Below, one piece after another: positions 41,046-51,445 of a stretch of 64,000 nt of DNA. The translations under genes and the position numbers were made by a program. Source of the stretch: Locusta migratoria. Taxonomy: Eukaryota > Arthropoda > Insecta > Orthoptera > Acrididae. The stretch's first letter is position 1. Each line of letters begins with the position of its first letter. The notes under the pieces were generated by a model. It was given only the letters and a program-made list of their open reading frames with translations, was not told where the DNA came from and did no database searches. The stretch lies in NCBI GenBank assembly GCA_026315105.1, contig CM048744.1, positions 659,683,676-659,747,675 on the forward strand, read 5' to 3'.

Positions 41046-41214
41046 AAACTGACTATGGCAGCTTTTCGGATGGAACCTGTGATGTGAAATAAAAGAAGTT
41101 ATGAATTGCAACGCGGTTCGGCCAGAAAAATATTATTAATAGTTTCTCTTGTCATGCATCTGCTGTTTCCAGAGTTTCTGTCCTCAAGTAAAGTGTAAAC
41201 TCCACCCAGCAGGC

Positions 41215-41490
41215 CTCGTAAGTTTCAACTAACATGTACCGACTGGCCACCGTGTCATCCTACAAACGAAGGCGTCACCGGATGCGGTGCTGAGGGGGAC
41301 GTGGTCAGCGCCCCGCTTTCCCAAACGTTGTGTTGGTTTTCTTGGCCATAGTCGGTACATCTCAATCCAGTAGCTTCTTAATATTCGCCTGAAAAGGGCT
41401 GAATGCACCTCGTTTGCTAACAGCGCTAAGCAAACGCGGACAGTGAACCATCCAAGTGCTGGCCAAACTCGAGAGTGCTGTACTTATGTA
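41215..41490 (+). mobile_element. SINE-E: diverged tRNA-related repeat
   Basis: Contains ACCGACTGGCCACCGTGTCA, GGCGTCACCGGATGCGGTGC, CCAACAGCGC-type text (CTAACAGCGCTAAGCAAACG) and CATCCAAGTGCTGGCCAAAC, the order found in a common arthropod SINE. A short related piece (CGGCCACCGTGTCATACTCA) lies at about 46211. The 3' end fades near 41490. Confidence 0.5.
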
Positions 41491-41564
41491 TACACTTTTA
41501 TCGACATGAAGCAGACGTTGTCCGACGATGTTTACGTATTAAGCGGAACTGCTATGGCCATAAT

Positions 41565-41707
41565 TCCATAGACTTACAATCTACTTAAACTAACTTACAC
41601 TAAGGACAACACGTGCATCCAGGTCCGAAGGAAGACTCGAACCTCCGGCGGGAGCGGCCGCCAGTCCGTAGCATGACGCTTTAGACTGCACAACCATTCC
41701 GCGCGGC
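41565..41707 (-). mobile_element. SINE-B copy, tail truncated
   Basis: Inverted: CTTACAATCTACTTAAACTA, CACTAAGGACAACACGTGCA, reversed B-box GACTCGAACCTCCGGCG, head CCAGTCCGTAGCATGACGCT...CATTCCGCGCGG. The head variant matches the copies at 52762 and 55947. Confidence 0.8.
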
Positions 41708-42420
41708 GTCTGAAGGAAGCCTGCGGCAACATATAGGCTTTAGTTGATGAAAATCCGTCATGGAGAAAAGATATCGGAATTTTAAGTTTTTTTTCTAAGC
41801 CCACAGTGTCTGTGTTTGAACGCGCTAATCTGCAAAACACCTAGACGAATTTTCTTGGTGTTTTAATTCGTGCGTTTCTAGAGGCAACGTATACGCTTTA
41901 TTTCGTCGCAATCGAATCATGAAATGAAAATACATTGTAATTTAAAGATTCAGGAGTCTGCTCTGCTTCGTAATCTAGGGCAGTACAACGAATAAAAAGC
42001 AAGTAGGGATGTTAAAGTGGTAATAAGCCAAAGAACTTGTAAATGGCGCATTTAGCTCGCAATCAGCGACAGTAGTGTTTTAGAATGTGTAGGTGGGCGA
42101 CAGTATTAATCTTATCTTCAGGAACTAACACTGAATTTACTTAATTACAGTGTACTGTGTCCTGATTTCGCTTTGTGCATTAAAATCTTTACTAATTTGT
42201 TCAGCTTCTTTCGATAAATTTACTTTTATATCCGACGCCTTAGCTATAAAAGCTAATTTGTAGACTAAGTGATTGTATAAGGGTTCCATTTTGAACTACT
42301 GATGTGCTGAACCCTGAAAGTGACATCCGAAGATCCGTCTTCCGTCGCGAAGCATGGCCGTATAGCGAATCTATATCTTTTTATTCTTCGCGAGTCGGCC
42401 GTGTAAGGAGCACGCAGATA
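41708..42420. other. No recognised feature
   Basis: AT-rich. No gene seen. Confidence 0.3.
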
Positions 42421-42957
42421 TCACAGTTTAGTTCTACTTCTCACCTCACACTCACTTTTCTTCTTCCTCCAAAAAGCCTTCATTCTCTCCAATTGTTGTC
42501 TTCGTCTCTCCTCCGTCAAACTGCTCTTCCAACGTTTCACTTTCTCTTCAAATAGAACTTTTATATAATTTTCTTCCTTCGGGACTTTGATGATGCTGAA
42601 TTGTTTTCTGTATCCACCCCTATCTTGGGAGTCCTTATTTGTGATTCCAAGTCTTCTTAGTTCTTCCTTCATCATTTTGGCATATCCACTTTGGTTTTTC
42701 AGGTTATGTATTTTGTCGAAGATCTGTTTATTTGTTCTTTGATGATTCATTCCAATCATGTGGCCGTAGAAAGTTGTTCCTTCCTTATAGTACTTTTCAG
42801 ATCTTCTACCTATTTATATTTTTCCTTGTTCGATCACAATCTGTAGTTTCCATTTACTCTTCTTGATTTTCTTGTTCGATCTGAATCTTAAGTTTCCATA
42901 TACTCTTCTTAGACCGTAGATTCTTCGTAATATTCTCTTTCCGATTTTCAGTCTATA
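42421..42957 (-). mobile_element. LINE C-terminal fragment of another RTE-like lineage
   Basis: Minus-strand reading: LKIGKRILRRIYGLRRVYGN, FYGHMIGMNHQRTNKQIFDK, MMKEELRRLGITNKDSQDRG, then a basic tail EERRRQQLERMKAFW. The order KILRRIYG - FYGHxxRM - TKQIFD - DLxxxGI - DR is typical of insect RTE-type ORF ends. The 112-codon frame at 42421-42759 is open, with one stop upstream. A 52-base near-tandem duplication (FRSNKK / QIVIEQ region, about 42810-42915) has expanded the coding part. Confidence 0.6.
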
Positions 42958-43386
42958 TTAATAAAAAATGAAAATTTATGTTTGTGAAAAAACCATTAGT
43001 CTCCCAAAGTTCTTGATCGACTGTTTTGAAGATTTCACACAAAGTTGCATTTAATATATGAAGTTTTTTAGATACCTGTTTACATAGTATATGATGTGTA
43101 ATCTGTACACGAGTAACTTTTTTCGATTTTTTGTAACAACGTTTCCCTATTAGTAGATTTACATAATTCATAAATGATGTGCAGTACAAATTATGAGCAT
43201 AGAAACACACGCGTGTATCACTACAATGTTTTGTCAAAATTTCAGAGTATTCGATCAAGAACGTTTATAGGTATAAGATTGTAAACATACCACTAAACGA
43301 GGATCTACGTTAGGCGCAGTCGTAAGAAGAGATAGAGGAGGTGGGGGAAATTGACATAAAGAGGAAGGAATAAGATGAAAAAGGAG
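42958..43386. other. No recognised gene
   Basis: A 101-codon minus-strand frame (42953-43258) has an ordinary composition and no family resemblance. A purine-rich run precedes the SINE-C. Confidence 0.3.
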
Positions 43387-43393
43387 AGAGAGG

Positions 43394-43797
43394 AATTGGA
43401 AGGAGGCTTAGGGTTTAATGTCGCATCTACGTTGATTACGTACGGACGTTTGGGTTGGGAGGGGTAAGGAATTCGGCCGTGCCCTTTCAATGGAAACAAC
43501 CCAGTATTTGCTGGGAGGCGAGTTTCAAAATGTTCAAATGTTTGCAAATCTATCGAACCAAACTGCGTGGTCAACAGTCCGAAGCTTACAAACTACTTAA
43601 ACTAAGGTAAAATAACCTAAGGACAACACAGAGACCAATGCCCCAGGGAGGACTCGAAACTCCGACGGCGAGTAATTCAGCGCTCCGCAGTGAGGCGCCT
43701 TAGACCGCTCGGCTACTACACCGCGGCGAGGCGAGTTTGAACTACCATACTCCCGAATGCGAATCCAGTGTGTTACCACTGGGCTATCTCGTTCGGT
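43394..43797 (-). mobile_element. SINE-C copy interrupted by SINE-B
   Basis: GGAGGCTTAGGGTTTAATGT, GGCCGTGCCCTTTCAATGGA, then after the nested SINE the reversed tRNA-like head TCCCGAATGCGAATCCAGTG...CTCGTTCGGT. AAGGAGA at 43381 and 43798 may be its target duplication. Confidence 0.8.
43526..43727 (-). mobile_element. SINE-B copy nested in SINE-C
   Basis: Full inverted SINE-B (CAAAATGTTCAAATGTTTGC to CTACTACACCGCGGC). The 11-base duplication GAGGCGAGTTT lies at 43515-43525 and 43728-43738. Confidence 0.9.
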
Positions 43798-44087
43798 AAG
43801 GAGAAGGCGGAGACATGCAGATTGAAGGGTGGAGGAGGATCGGATGGTCAAAAAGAGGGAGAGAAGATGGGGAGGGGGAGGAGTAGTCGGCCTGCGACAG
43901 AGAGAGGAGAGAGGAGAATATGGGAACGAGAGAGGGTTAGAGACAAGGGGCAGGGAGTGTAGCTTGTATATAAAAATTACATTTTCAAAGCATCATGGAA
44001 TTACACTGAATAGAAATATCGCCTTTTTCCCTTTCTTTTCCCTTTAATTTATAACGAGCCACAGAAATGCGTGGCAGGTATAGCTAA
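43798..44087 (+). mobile_element. Possible Helitron 3' end
   Basis: A purine-rich GGAGAGA stretch (43820-43960), then at the right end a hairpin GCCACAGAAATGCGTGGC (44058-44075), 8 bases, and CTAA (44084-44087) before T. Hairpin followed by CTRR and T is the Helitron 3' signature. The 5' end cannot be placed, so the start given is nominal. Confidence 0.4.
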
Positions 44088-44611
44088 TTAATTATTATAA
44101 AGTACAAACACAAACAGTCAAGAAACCTTATACCTATCGAGGAGAAGTGCAGTAAACCTATAAGCCCTGTGCCATTTACATATGACGAAACAGGCGAAAA
44201 CCAACTTGTGTGTTAACTAGACGCTTCCTCAAAGCGTGCGAAGCATTGCAAGTGACGTGATGTTGGCACCACTGAAGTTACCTCCCATTCGTGGTAGTAG
44301 ACTGTTCTGTACATACCTGCCGCTCATTAACTAATGGGCGGCCCTTACAGATGACAACTTGTCAGCAGCTCCTAATCGGTCTTTGGAGGAGAGGGTTCAG
44401 CCCCGGTCGCAGACGGAGCAGCGGCCGAAAGCAGAGCACGTGGCGAATCTATCCAACTGTCATCGGGTATCGAGCGGGGGCGGCGGGCGCCGTGCCACGC
44501 CGTGCCAGGCGCCGCTACCTGCAGCCCTCTCCTCACAGGCGCTCACCTCTCCAGCATTTCACACTACGGCTCACAACTACTCTCAAATGTTGCTTTTGCT
44601 CTTTTCGTCAC
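44088..44611. other. No recognised gene; GC-rich patch
   Basis: 44390-44560 is GC-rich with overlapping frames of 116-117 codons that run on into the LINE tail. No domain is seen. Confidence 0.3.
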
Positions 44612-44955
44612 ATCTACATGGGACACTCTGCAAATCACATTTAAGTGCGTCGCAGAGGGTTCATCGAACCACCATTATACTATTTATCTCCCATTCCATT
44701 CTCGAATAGCGCGCGGGACGATAGAACGCATGAATCTCTCCGTTCGAGCTCTGATTCCTCGTATTTTACTCTGATGATCATTTCTACCTATGTAAGTGGG
44801 AGTCAACAATATATTTTCGCATTCGGAGGAGAATGTTGGCGATTGGAGTTTCGTAAGTAGCCCACGCCGCAGCGATAAGCACTGTTGTTGTAATGATTCC
44901 TATCCCAGATCCTGTATCATTTCCGTAACGTTCTCTCCCCTGTATCGTGACGATA
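44612..44955 (-). mobile_element. LINE (CR1/jockey-like) 3' fragment (copy 7)
   Basis: CATCTACATGGGACACTCTG at the tail, full 3' UTR, and the last about 80 codons of the ORF on the minus strand. Ends abruptly near 44955 at GTATCGTGACG, a 5' truncation. Confidence 0.85.
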
Positions 44956-45336
44956 ACGTCAGGATACTATAAAATGGGTCAATTTTTGATGGTTAGCCCC
45001 ACATCCACAATCACACTGCTTTGTTGCAGGAAGAAGACGCCTACCAAAGTGTCACCTTCCTCAAAGTTGGACTGAAATATTGGCCTGATTTGCTGGATAA
45101 TCCCTACTGCTGTTGTGTCAACGTTATAATTAACACTTGCGTTCATTTCACTGTCGCCTGAAACTGATCTGAGCTTAAGCCTGGGAAGGGTCCTATACTA
45201 TTACGGCATTGGTACTGAATTTCGCTAACGCCACAGTGCACTTCGGTAAATAATGTTAGTAAGGCCTTATCTCGGCGTCCTCCCCATCATACGAACGCCA
45301 CGTCATACGTCGTTAATCATCAATACAAGCTGCTTC
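44956..45336. other. No recognised feature
   Basis: Nothing supported. Confidence 0.25.
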
Positions 45337-45702
45337 GTTTACATGGGCTCCCAAAAACCGATTTCCCAATACCGCTTTTGGTTCGTCATGTAAACACTCA
45401 AAAATCGATTCTGGAAATCCACTTCTGTAAAGCTGTTTTCCAGTTTCACAATCGATTTTCGTGTGCATGTAAACACTACCGTTTTTGAAACGTTCGTGGC
45501 TTGTCGGATTGTGTTTTCTATTAAAAATTTTCCGCTTATATGGACAGAGTGATATTTTATGTGGCCAAAAAAAAAAAAAGGTATTAACATTAGTTAGTAT
45601 GAATCTGTGCTGTATGAATCTAGCAATAACATGTAAACACGACAGCGAAAACAGTTTACGAAATTTGGTTTTCGCGTTTCGGAATACTTGTTGCATGTAA
45701 AC
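45337..45702. repeat. Repeat-rich segment with five CATGTAAAC words
   Basis: GTTTACATG at 45337 and CATGTAAAC at 45387, 45466, 45630 and 45694, so the outermost pair is inverted. ATCGATT recurs near 45410 and 45451. A 157-codon minus frame covers the block but contains a poly-Phe run from an A-run and looks non-coding. It may be a DNA-transposon remnant with inverted ends. Confidence 0.4.
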
Positions 45703-46339
45703 GTAGTGAGTGATGGTGTTGAACCCGCCGATCTGTGAGGCAATGACTTCTGCATGAACATGATCACGACACCAAGAAAACCTCAAGAAACGCTATCATA
45801 CCGCACTTCGATTTGTCTAGAGTTTCTCATCTAAGGAACAACGGAATTTCTTTGCAGTAGCTAATAATGCGTATCGAGTCAGACAACTGGTTGGCACACT
45901 GCCCTTTTGTTTTCACCGGTAACTCCATGGTCCTTTCGTTCACGGGTAAACAGTAAGCAAGGTTGCATTTACCTCGACGAAATCTGAGAAAATACCTGGA
46001 CTCAATTCTCTCCGCTGAGATATTTAACAGATAACCCTATGATGTCGAATTACTACGCGAATATGGAACGTAGTCTTTCCCACACTGTTTATTCATGCTG
46101 CTTATCCTGCTAAATGCACTATTAGTGATTAAAACTGTAACGTAAGGAACGATAATATACTAAAAACTCAAACGCCGTCTTAAAGGCATGGAAAATGCAA
46201 TCACTACCAATCGGCCACCGTGTCATACTCATCTTGGACGAAATTTTATTTTTGGTGCTTATACGCTATTGTTAGAAACATATACGACTAAACTTGTGAT
46301 TTGGGAAGATACAGTGCGGGATATTTAGTGCGAGGAGCT
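45703..46339. other. No recognised gene
   Basis: Only a short SINE-E-like piece near 46195-46232. Confidence 0.3.
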
Positions 46340-46515
46340 GTCACCGTCGCGGTGAACGAGCGCTCTAAGGCGCCTTGCTGAGGAACGCGTGGTTGCTCGC
46401 TGCCAGAGTTTCGAGTCCTCCCTCGGGCAAGGGGGTGTGTGTTGTGCTTAGTGTAAGTTAGTTTAGGGACTGATGACCATAGCAGTTTGGTCCAACAGGT
46501 TTATAAACATTCGAA
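46340..46515 (+). mobile_element. SINE-B copy
   Basis: Head CGAGCGCTCTAAGGCGCCTT, B-box AGAGTTTCGAGTCCTCCC, GGGGTGTGTGTTGTGCTTAG, body GGGACTGATGACCATAGCAG, tail TATAAACATTCGAAC. No clear duplication. Confidence 0.85.
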
Positions 46516-47329
46516 CAATGTCTTTAACTGGTACGGACACACTCCGATGAACTGAGACTCTTGGATGACAGGTACAGGTAGACACTCTAAGGCTGCATCA
46601 ACTCTATGTCACATTTGATTCATCGTAGTGGCTGGACAGTGGTAGCAGAACAGTCTATTCACAAGCCGTCATCAGAAGTTTTCAGCCAGTGAGACATGTG
46701 GAGTATATGTTAGCCAGGGCTACATAAGAACAGCCTCCATATTGAAGTAGATATCAATGACGTGGTCTGCCTTGCGTTATCGCGCAATTTTTCAGTTTTC
46801 CTTAAGTGCTTGACAGGTCAGTACGCGTGTAACTGACGGTAGACGGTATCCAACATATTTCGGCGAACAGACATGTTGCGACGTCAGGTGCGTTGATGAA
46901 CCGAACTGCGCGAAAGACTTACAGCCCCTCCTCCCCACAAGCTACTCCTACTTCCTCCGGGATCCAAGCTGAGGGGACGAGTCGGCGAATGTAATTGCTC
47001 TGTCCGCTCTGTCCGCGCTGGCCACCACCAGATCGCCGTATTTGCTGAGAGTCTTCTTAATTAGACGCAGTACTGGTTCCCGAGCCTTGCTGAGATTATA
47101 TTTGCAGCACCGATTGCCACTGGTGCGGATTTTAGTGGCTTCTCTAACGACACTGTCATTGTATTTCCAAGTCTGCACATACGTGGTAATCAGCTCTGGT
47201 CCTAATTAAGATTCGGTCAGCAAAGACAACGACATGGTGACCAGGTCCGACAGAGCAACTACATCGACGTTACCACAGGTGTAGAGGCGTAATCTTGAAC
47301 GAGAACCCCAGGGAACGACACAACCAAAG
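46516..47329. other. No recognised gene
   Basis: A 76-codon minus frame at 46948-47178 and other short frames. Nothing identified. The compound repeat below may begin somewhat earlier than 47330. Confidence 0.3.
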
Positions 47330-47957
47330 TTTTAATATAGGCTGCAAGATTCACAGTGCTCCCGTGTCCAGTAAATTTCACCAATAACACGCCATACGCA
47401 CCCCCCTGAATACTGTCTTTAAAAAGTTTCCTAGCAGAATGGAACATTGGGAGCCCAGTATGTTTCCACTCCATACAGACCTGCTTGGTTATGGACTCCT
47501 ATTAGTACGTTCACGACTCACCATTAGTGACGATTTCTTTCAGAAAATCATACCGTTCAGGCATAGCACTTTAAGCCATTCAAGCTTATCATCAGCAGCT
47601 GGCCAAGTTATTTTTTTCAAGTGAGATCGAACTTCATGAAACTTTCAATAGCCATGAACATTATCGTATAGCTCACCATAGGAAATGTTGAAGTACTGCA
47701 ATAATTTTCGCAGTTGTACAAATTTCTGCCTCAATGGCTCAGACATTGTGCAGGGTTACAGCTGTTATCGGTGCCCGGAGTGTAGCCAATCACTACAATT
47801 CAAACAGCTCTCTTGGAAGAATACTAGCCTCCCGGAGACATTGCTACGATCCATACAGTCATCTCCACACACTCCATGCATGTCCCTGTGAATTTCACTC
47901 TATCTTTGCCCTTTGGCCCACCATATCGTATTCGCTGCTCTTGACGACAGAATGCGG
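47330..47957. repeat. Repeat X copy 1, adjoining a mariner
   Basis: About 630 bases that recur inverted at 56692-57305 (shared text includes GCTCCCGTGTCCAG/CTCCTGTGTCCAG, TTTCCTAGCAGAATG, CACTACAATTCAAACAGCTC/GAGCTGTTTGAACTGTAGTG and GAGACATTGCTACGATCCAT). Broken frames suggest former coding (IATIHTVI...MHVPVNFTL), but I cannot name the protein. It joins the 5' tip of the mariner at 47958 in the same way as copy 2. Confidence 0.65.
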
Positions 47958-49070
47958 TGCCCTCAAGTTATAACACCACCGATTTTTCCCCTCAGCAAAA
48001 TGTTCAAATGTTTGTAGAGTCTATGGGACTTAACTACGGGGTCATCAGTCCCTAAACTTACAAACTACTTATGAACTACTTACGAACTAGGACGGCACAA
48101 ATATCCATGCCCGAGGGGGGATTCGAACCCCCGACCGTGGTGGCCGTGTAGACCGTGACTGAAGCGCCTTAGTCCCCTCGGCCACCGCGGCCGGCTTTCT
48201 CCTCAGCACTTAGTGCTGATCGAAGTACGTGGTTTGTTTTAAACTACGCTCGCACTCATTGTGATTGTGCGACTCATATGATAGCACTACATGGCACATA
48301 GAACTCCAGCGGAAGCGGAGGGAGTTAGGGCTGTTATGATACTTAAAATGGCGACGTTCTCATTACAGGAACAAAATGTAATCACTCGACTTCTCCATTT
48401 GCGCGATGTGCCACCAACTGAAATTCATCGCTAGTTGAGTGAGACATGTGGTAATGGCGCCATGGATGCATTCAATATGCATGCGGGAGCGCGACTTTTC
48501 AGAATATGCCCGATCGTCGTGTGACAACACATCGAGACTATCTCAGCCTCGCACTACCCGGTCTGACGACATGATCCAGCAAGTGGAGAAAATTGGTTTG
48601 GAGGATCGCCGAAGGACTGTGAAACACATCGTCTCCAGAGTTGGCATTTGCATGGGATCTGTGCACACAATCCTACATGAGGACTTGAAAGTGCGAGAAG
48701 AGTCTTCCAGCTGGATACCTCAAGTGCTGATAGATGACGACAAGGCGACGCACATGGCATGTTTTCAGGAAATGTTGATGTGTTATGGCATGAATGGGAC
48801 TTTTCATCGAGTGTGACAATGGATGAGACATGGGTGCCGCTTTTCAAGCCTGAAACGAAGCGACAGTCAGCTTGATGCAAGCACACAGACTCTCCGTCTC
48901 CACTGGTCCAAGCAGACTCCCAAAGAAACGATCGCGGGCCATGTTCATCGCGTCGTCGTTGTGAAAAACGTTTACTATATGGAGAATCAGCCGAGAAGTG
49001 ACAGTTTGCGTATGATTTGTTTGTGAGGTAACAAATCAGAGGTGTTAAACTTCAAAGCACTTCGTAACAT
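47958..49070 (+). mobile_element. mariner-like element, internally deleted, with nested SINE-A
   Basis: The 5' tip CCTCAAGTTATAACACCACC and 3' end AGAGGTGTTAAACTTCAAAG form inverted repeats. Readings: LLHLRDVPPTEIHR, VEKIGLEDRRRTVKHIVSRV, CMGSVHTILHEDLKV, DDDKATHMACFQEML, then a C-terminal remnant LHWSKQTPKETIAG. The catalytic core between about 48820 and 48880 is deleted. SINE-A at 47998-48195 sits just inside the 5' tip. Confidence 0.75.
47998..48195 (-). mobile_element. SINE-A copy nested in mariner
   Basis: Full inverted SINE-A. The 13-base duplication TTTCYCCTCAGCA (one mismatch) lies at 47985-47997 and 48196-48208. Confidence 0.85.
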
Positions 49071-49146
49071 GCGCGCATTTTTTTGTTTCGTAGTTCGGGC
49101 TTTTCTCTCTAGAGATGAGCTTGAAAAGAAATCATCGTCTGTAGCT

Positions 49147-49347
49147 GCCGGCGGCGGTGGCCGAGGGGACTGAGGCGCTCCAGTCACGGTCTGCACGGCC
49201 ACTACGGTCGGCGGTTCGAATCCCCTCTCGGGCATGGATTTTTGTGCCGTCCTAGTTCGTAAGTAGTTGATAAGTAGTTTGTAAGTTTAGGGACTGATGA
49301 CCCCGTAGTTAAGTCCCATAGACTATACAAACATTTGAACAACATTT
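49147..49347 (+). mobile_element. SINE-A copy
   Basis: GCCGGCGGCGGTGGCCGAGG head, B-box GGCGGTTCGAATCCCC, standard body. The 12-base duplication TCGTCTGTAGCT lies at 49135-49146 and 49348-49359. Confidence 0.9.
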
Positions 49348-49359
49348 TCGTCTGTAGCT

Positions 49360-49915
49360 TTAACAGTAAACAGTATCGTAGTTAAATTCCGATACCTGCG
49401 ATACCAGCTGCGTTACTTTCCCATCCTCCCTCATTTCAAATACATTGGTGACAGCGTGACATACACAATATTTAAATATAAACGAATGCGGCTTAAGAAA
49501 ATGGGCAAAGATGAAACTAGTCAGCAATTAAAAAAAAAGATTTGGTGCCATATATAAATAGTCTTTTCTGTAACCTTTAAGAGCTGAAACATGCAACGTA
49601 TTAAAAACTTTTGAATTGATGTACCTATTGCAATAAAGCTATTTATGTAACGATGTTGTCAGGTTTATTCTTTTTTATGTAGCGGTGGACGCGCTGCGGG
49701 TTGGTGGGGGCAGGCGGCGCGCCGCAGTGGAATATCGGCCGCTAGATCGATAGCCGCCACAAATGCCAAGGACTCCGCCGCTGCCCTATCTTCCCTGTCC
49801 GCCCTCTCACACGTCCTTAATCACTTCCGTCCTTAGTATGGACTTATACCTGCAATTTAAAGGGTGGACTTGTTGATGGCAGGGATGTTGCAGCTTAAAT
49901 TCGTCTTACTTCATA
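49360..49915. other. No recognised gene; short GC-rich patch
   Basis: 49690-49790 is GC-rich (GGCGGCGCGCCGCAGTGG). The rest is AT-rich. Confidence 0.3.
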
Positions 49916-50207
49916 ACACAGTGGTAGAGTGCCACCGTGTGAGTACACGCGTTGCGGGTTCGATGCCCTCCAGGTCGTAGGATTTTTATGTCACTTTCCA
50001 CTTCTTTCACCTCTGACAATGCTGATGTTGTGAAAAATATCGAGTAGCATCATGGATGGGAACACACGTTAAACTGTAGGTCCCCCTAAAATAGGCTGGT
50101 TAAGTCAGTACGTAGGTCGGAGGAAGCCAATAGCATACCACATCCAAACAGGACCATGCCTAGTAAAGCACTGCGATGTTCAAACCAATCTTCGGATTAT
50201 TAAGTGC
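49916..50207 (+). repeat. SINE-D: tRNA-like repeat, left copy of a direct pair
   Basis: 292 bases beginning ACACAGTGGTAGAGTGCCAC with T-arm GGGTTCGATGCCCTCC (tRNA-like), then GTCACTTTCCACTTCTTTCA, GGTCCCCCTAAAATAGGCTG and GAAGCCAATAGCATACCACA, ending CTTCGGATTATTAAGTGC. The same sequence recurs at 51154-51445 in the same orientation with roughly 10% differences. Confidence 0.75.
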
Positions 50208-50593
50208 AGAGGGTTCATCGAACCACCATTATACTTTTTATCTCCCATTCCATTCTCGAATAGCTTGCGGGAAGAAAGAACACCTGAATCTCTCCGTTCG
50301 AGTTCTCATTCCTCGTATTTTATTCTGATGATCATTTCTACCTATGTAAGTGGGAGTCAACAATATATTTTCGCATTCGGAGGAGAATGTTGGCGATTGG
50401 AGTTTCGTAAGTAGCCCACGCCGCAGCGATAAGCGCCGTTGTTGTAATGATTCCCATCCCAGATCCTGCGTCACTTCCGTAACGCTGTCTCCCCTGTATA
50501 CTGACAGTACCAAACGAGCTGCCCTTCTTTGGACTCTTTCGATGTCACCCGTCAAACCCACCTGATAAGAACTCCACACTGGGCAGCAATACT

Positions 50594-50629
<36 letters not shown>

Positions 50630-51153
50630 GGACAGGCTTATTGTATGCAGTTTCTTTAGTAGTTCTGTTGCATCTTTTAAGGGTTCTGCCAATAAAACGT
50701 AACCTCTGGTTCGCCTTTCCTACGACATTATCTACGAGTTTTTTTCCCAATTTAAGTCTGAAGTAATAGTAATTCCTAGGTATTTAGTGAAGTTTATGAC
50801 CTTCAAATTCGATTGATTTGTCTTGTAAATAAAGTTTAACGGATTTCTTTTCGTACTCATGTGAACAACTTCACACTTCTCATTATTTAGACTCAATTGC
50901 CAATTTTTACACCATACTGATATCTTATTCAAATCGTTCTGCAGTTGGTTTTGATCTTCTGATGATTTTACTAGACGGTAAATGACGGCGTCATCTGCAA
51001 ACAACCTAAGGGAGCTACTTAGATTTTCCCCTAAATCGTTTATGTAAATAAGGAACAGCAGAGGACCAATAACACTACCCTGTGGAACGCCCGATATCAC
51101 CTCTGTTTTAGTCGATGCCTTACCATCGATTACTACGAACTGTGTCCTCTCTG
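50208..51153 (-). mobile_element. LINE fragment between two direct repeats (copy 8)
   Basis: Minus-strand ORF pieces: 50732-51157 (SERTQFVVIDGKASTKTEVI, GVPQGSVIGPLLFLIYINDL, LRLFADDAVIYR with the FADD box) and 50238-50750 (RT thumb to RAIREWNGR). The usual 3' tail of about 50 bases is missing: AGAGGGTTCATCGAAC joins directly to the repeat at 50207. An A/T run (50596-50627) interrupts the ORF. Confidence 0.85.
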
Positions 51154-51157
51154 ACAC
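50238..51157 (-). pseudogene. LINE reverse transcriptase C-terminal two-thirds
   Basis: The most complete RT in this family here: fingers/palm with SGVPQGS, FADD catalytic box, LNNEKCEVVHMSTKRNPL, thumb YLGITITSDLNW, then RRAARLVLSVYRGD and FSSECENILLTPTYIGRNDH. The two frames overlap in the thumb with one frameshift near 50740. An A-run has replaced the VRPFLEYC segment with a stretch of 12 Phe codons, still in frame. 5' truncated before the RT core; inactive. Confidence 0.85.
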
Positions 51158-51445
51158 AGTGGTAGAGTGCCACCATGTGAGTACAAACGTTTAGGGTTCG
51201 ATCCCCTCCAGGTCGTAGGATTTTTATGTCACTTTCCACTTCTTTTACCTCTGAAAATACTGAGGATGTGAAAAATATCGAATAGCATCGTGGTTGGGAA
51301 TCCACGTTAAAGTGTAGGTCCCCCTAAAACAGGCTGGGAAAGTCAGTTCGTAGGTCAGAGGAAGCCAATAGCATACCACATGCAAACAGGACCATGCCTA
51401 GAAAAGCACTGCGATTTTCAAAGCAATCTTCGGATAACTGAGTGC
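51154..51445 (+). repeat. SINE-D: right copy of a direct pair
   Basis: Same 292-base unit as 49916-50207, including the tRNA-like start (GTGGTAGAGTGCCACCATGT, GGGTTCGATCCCCTCC). The 3' end is CTTCGGATAACTGAGTGC. Confidence 0.75.

Noticed and set aside
45313..45786. A 157-codon gene on the minus strand
   Set aside because: The frame includes a poly-Phe run from an A-run and the repeated CATGTAAAC words. Nothing supports translation.
47685..47973. Host gene exons in repeat X
   Set aside because: The same frames recur, broken, in the inverted copy at 56692, so this is repetitive DNA, though its former protein is unknown.
49916..51445. An LTR retrotransposon with 292-bp LTRs
   Set aside because: The repeats start with a tRNA-like box, lack TG...CA ends, and the interior is an inverted CR1/jockey-like LINE fragment without gag, protease or integrase.
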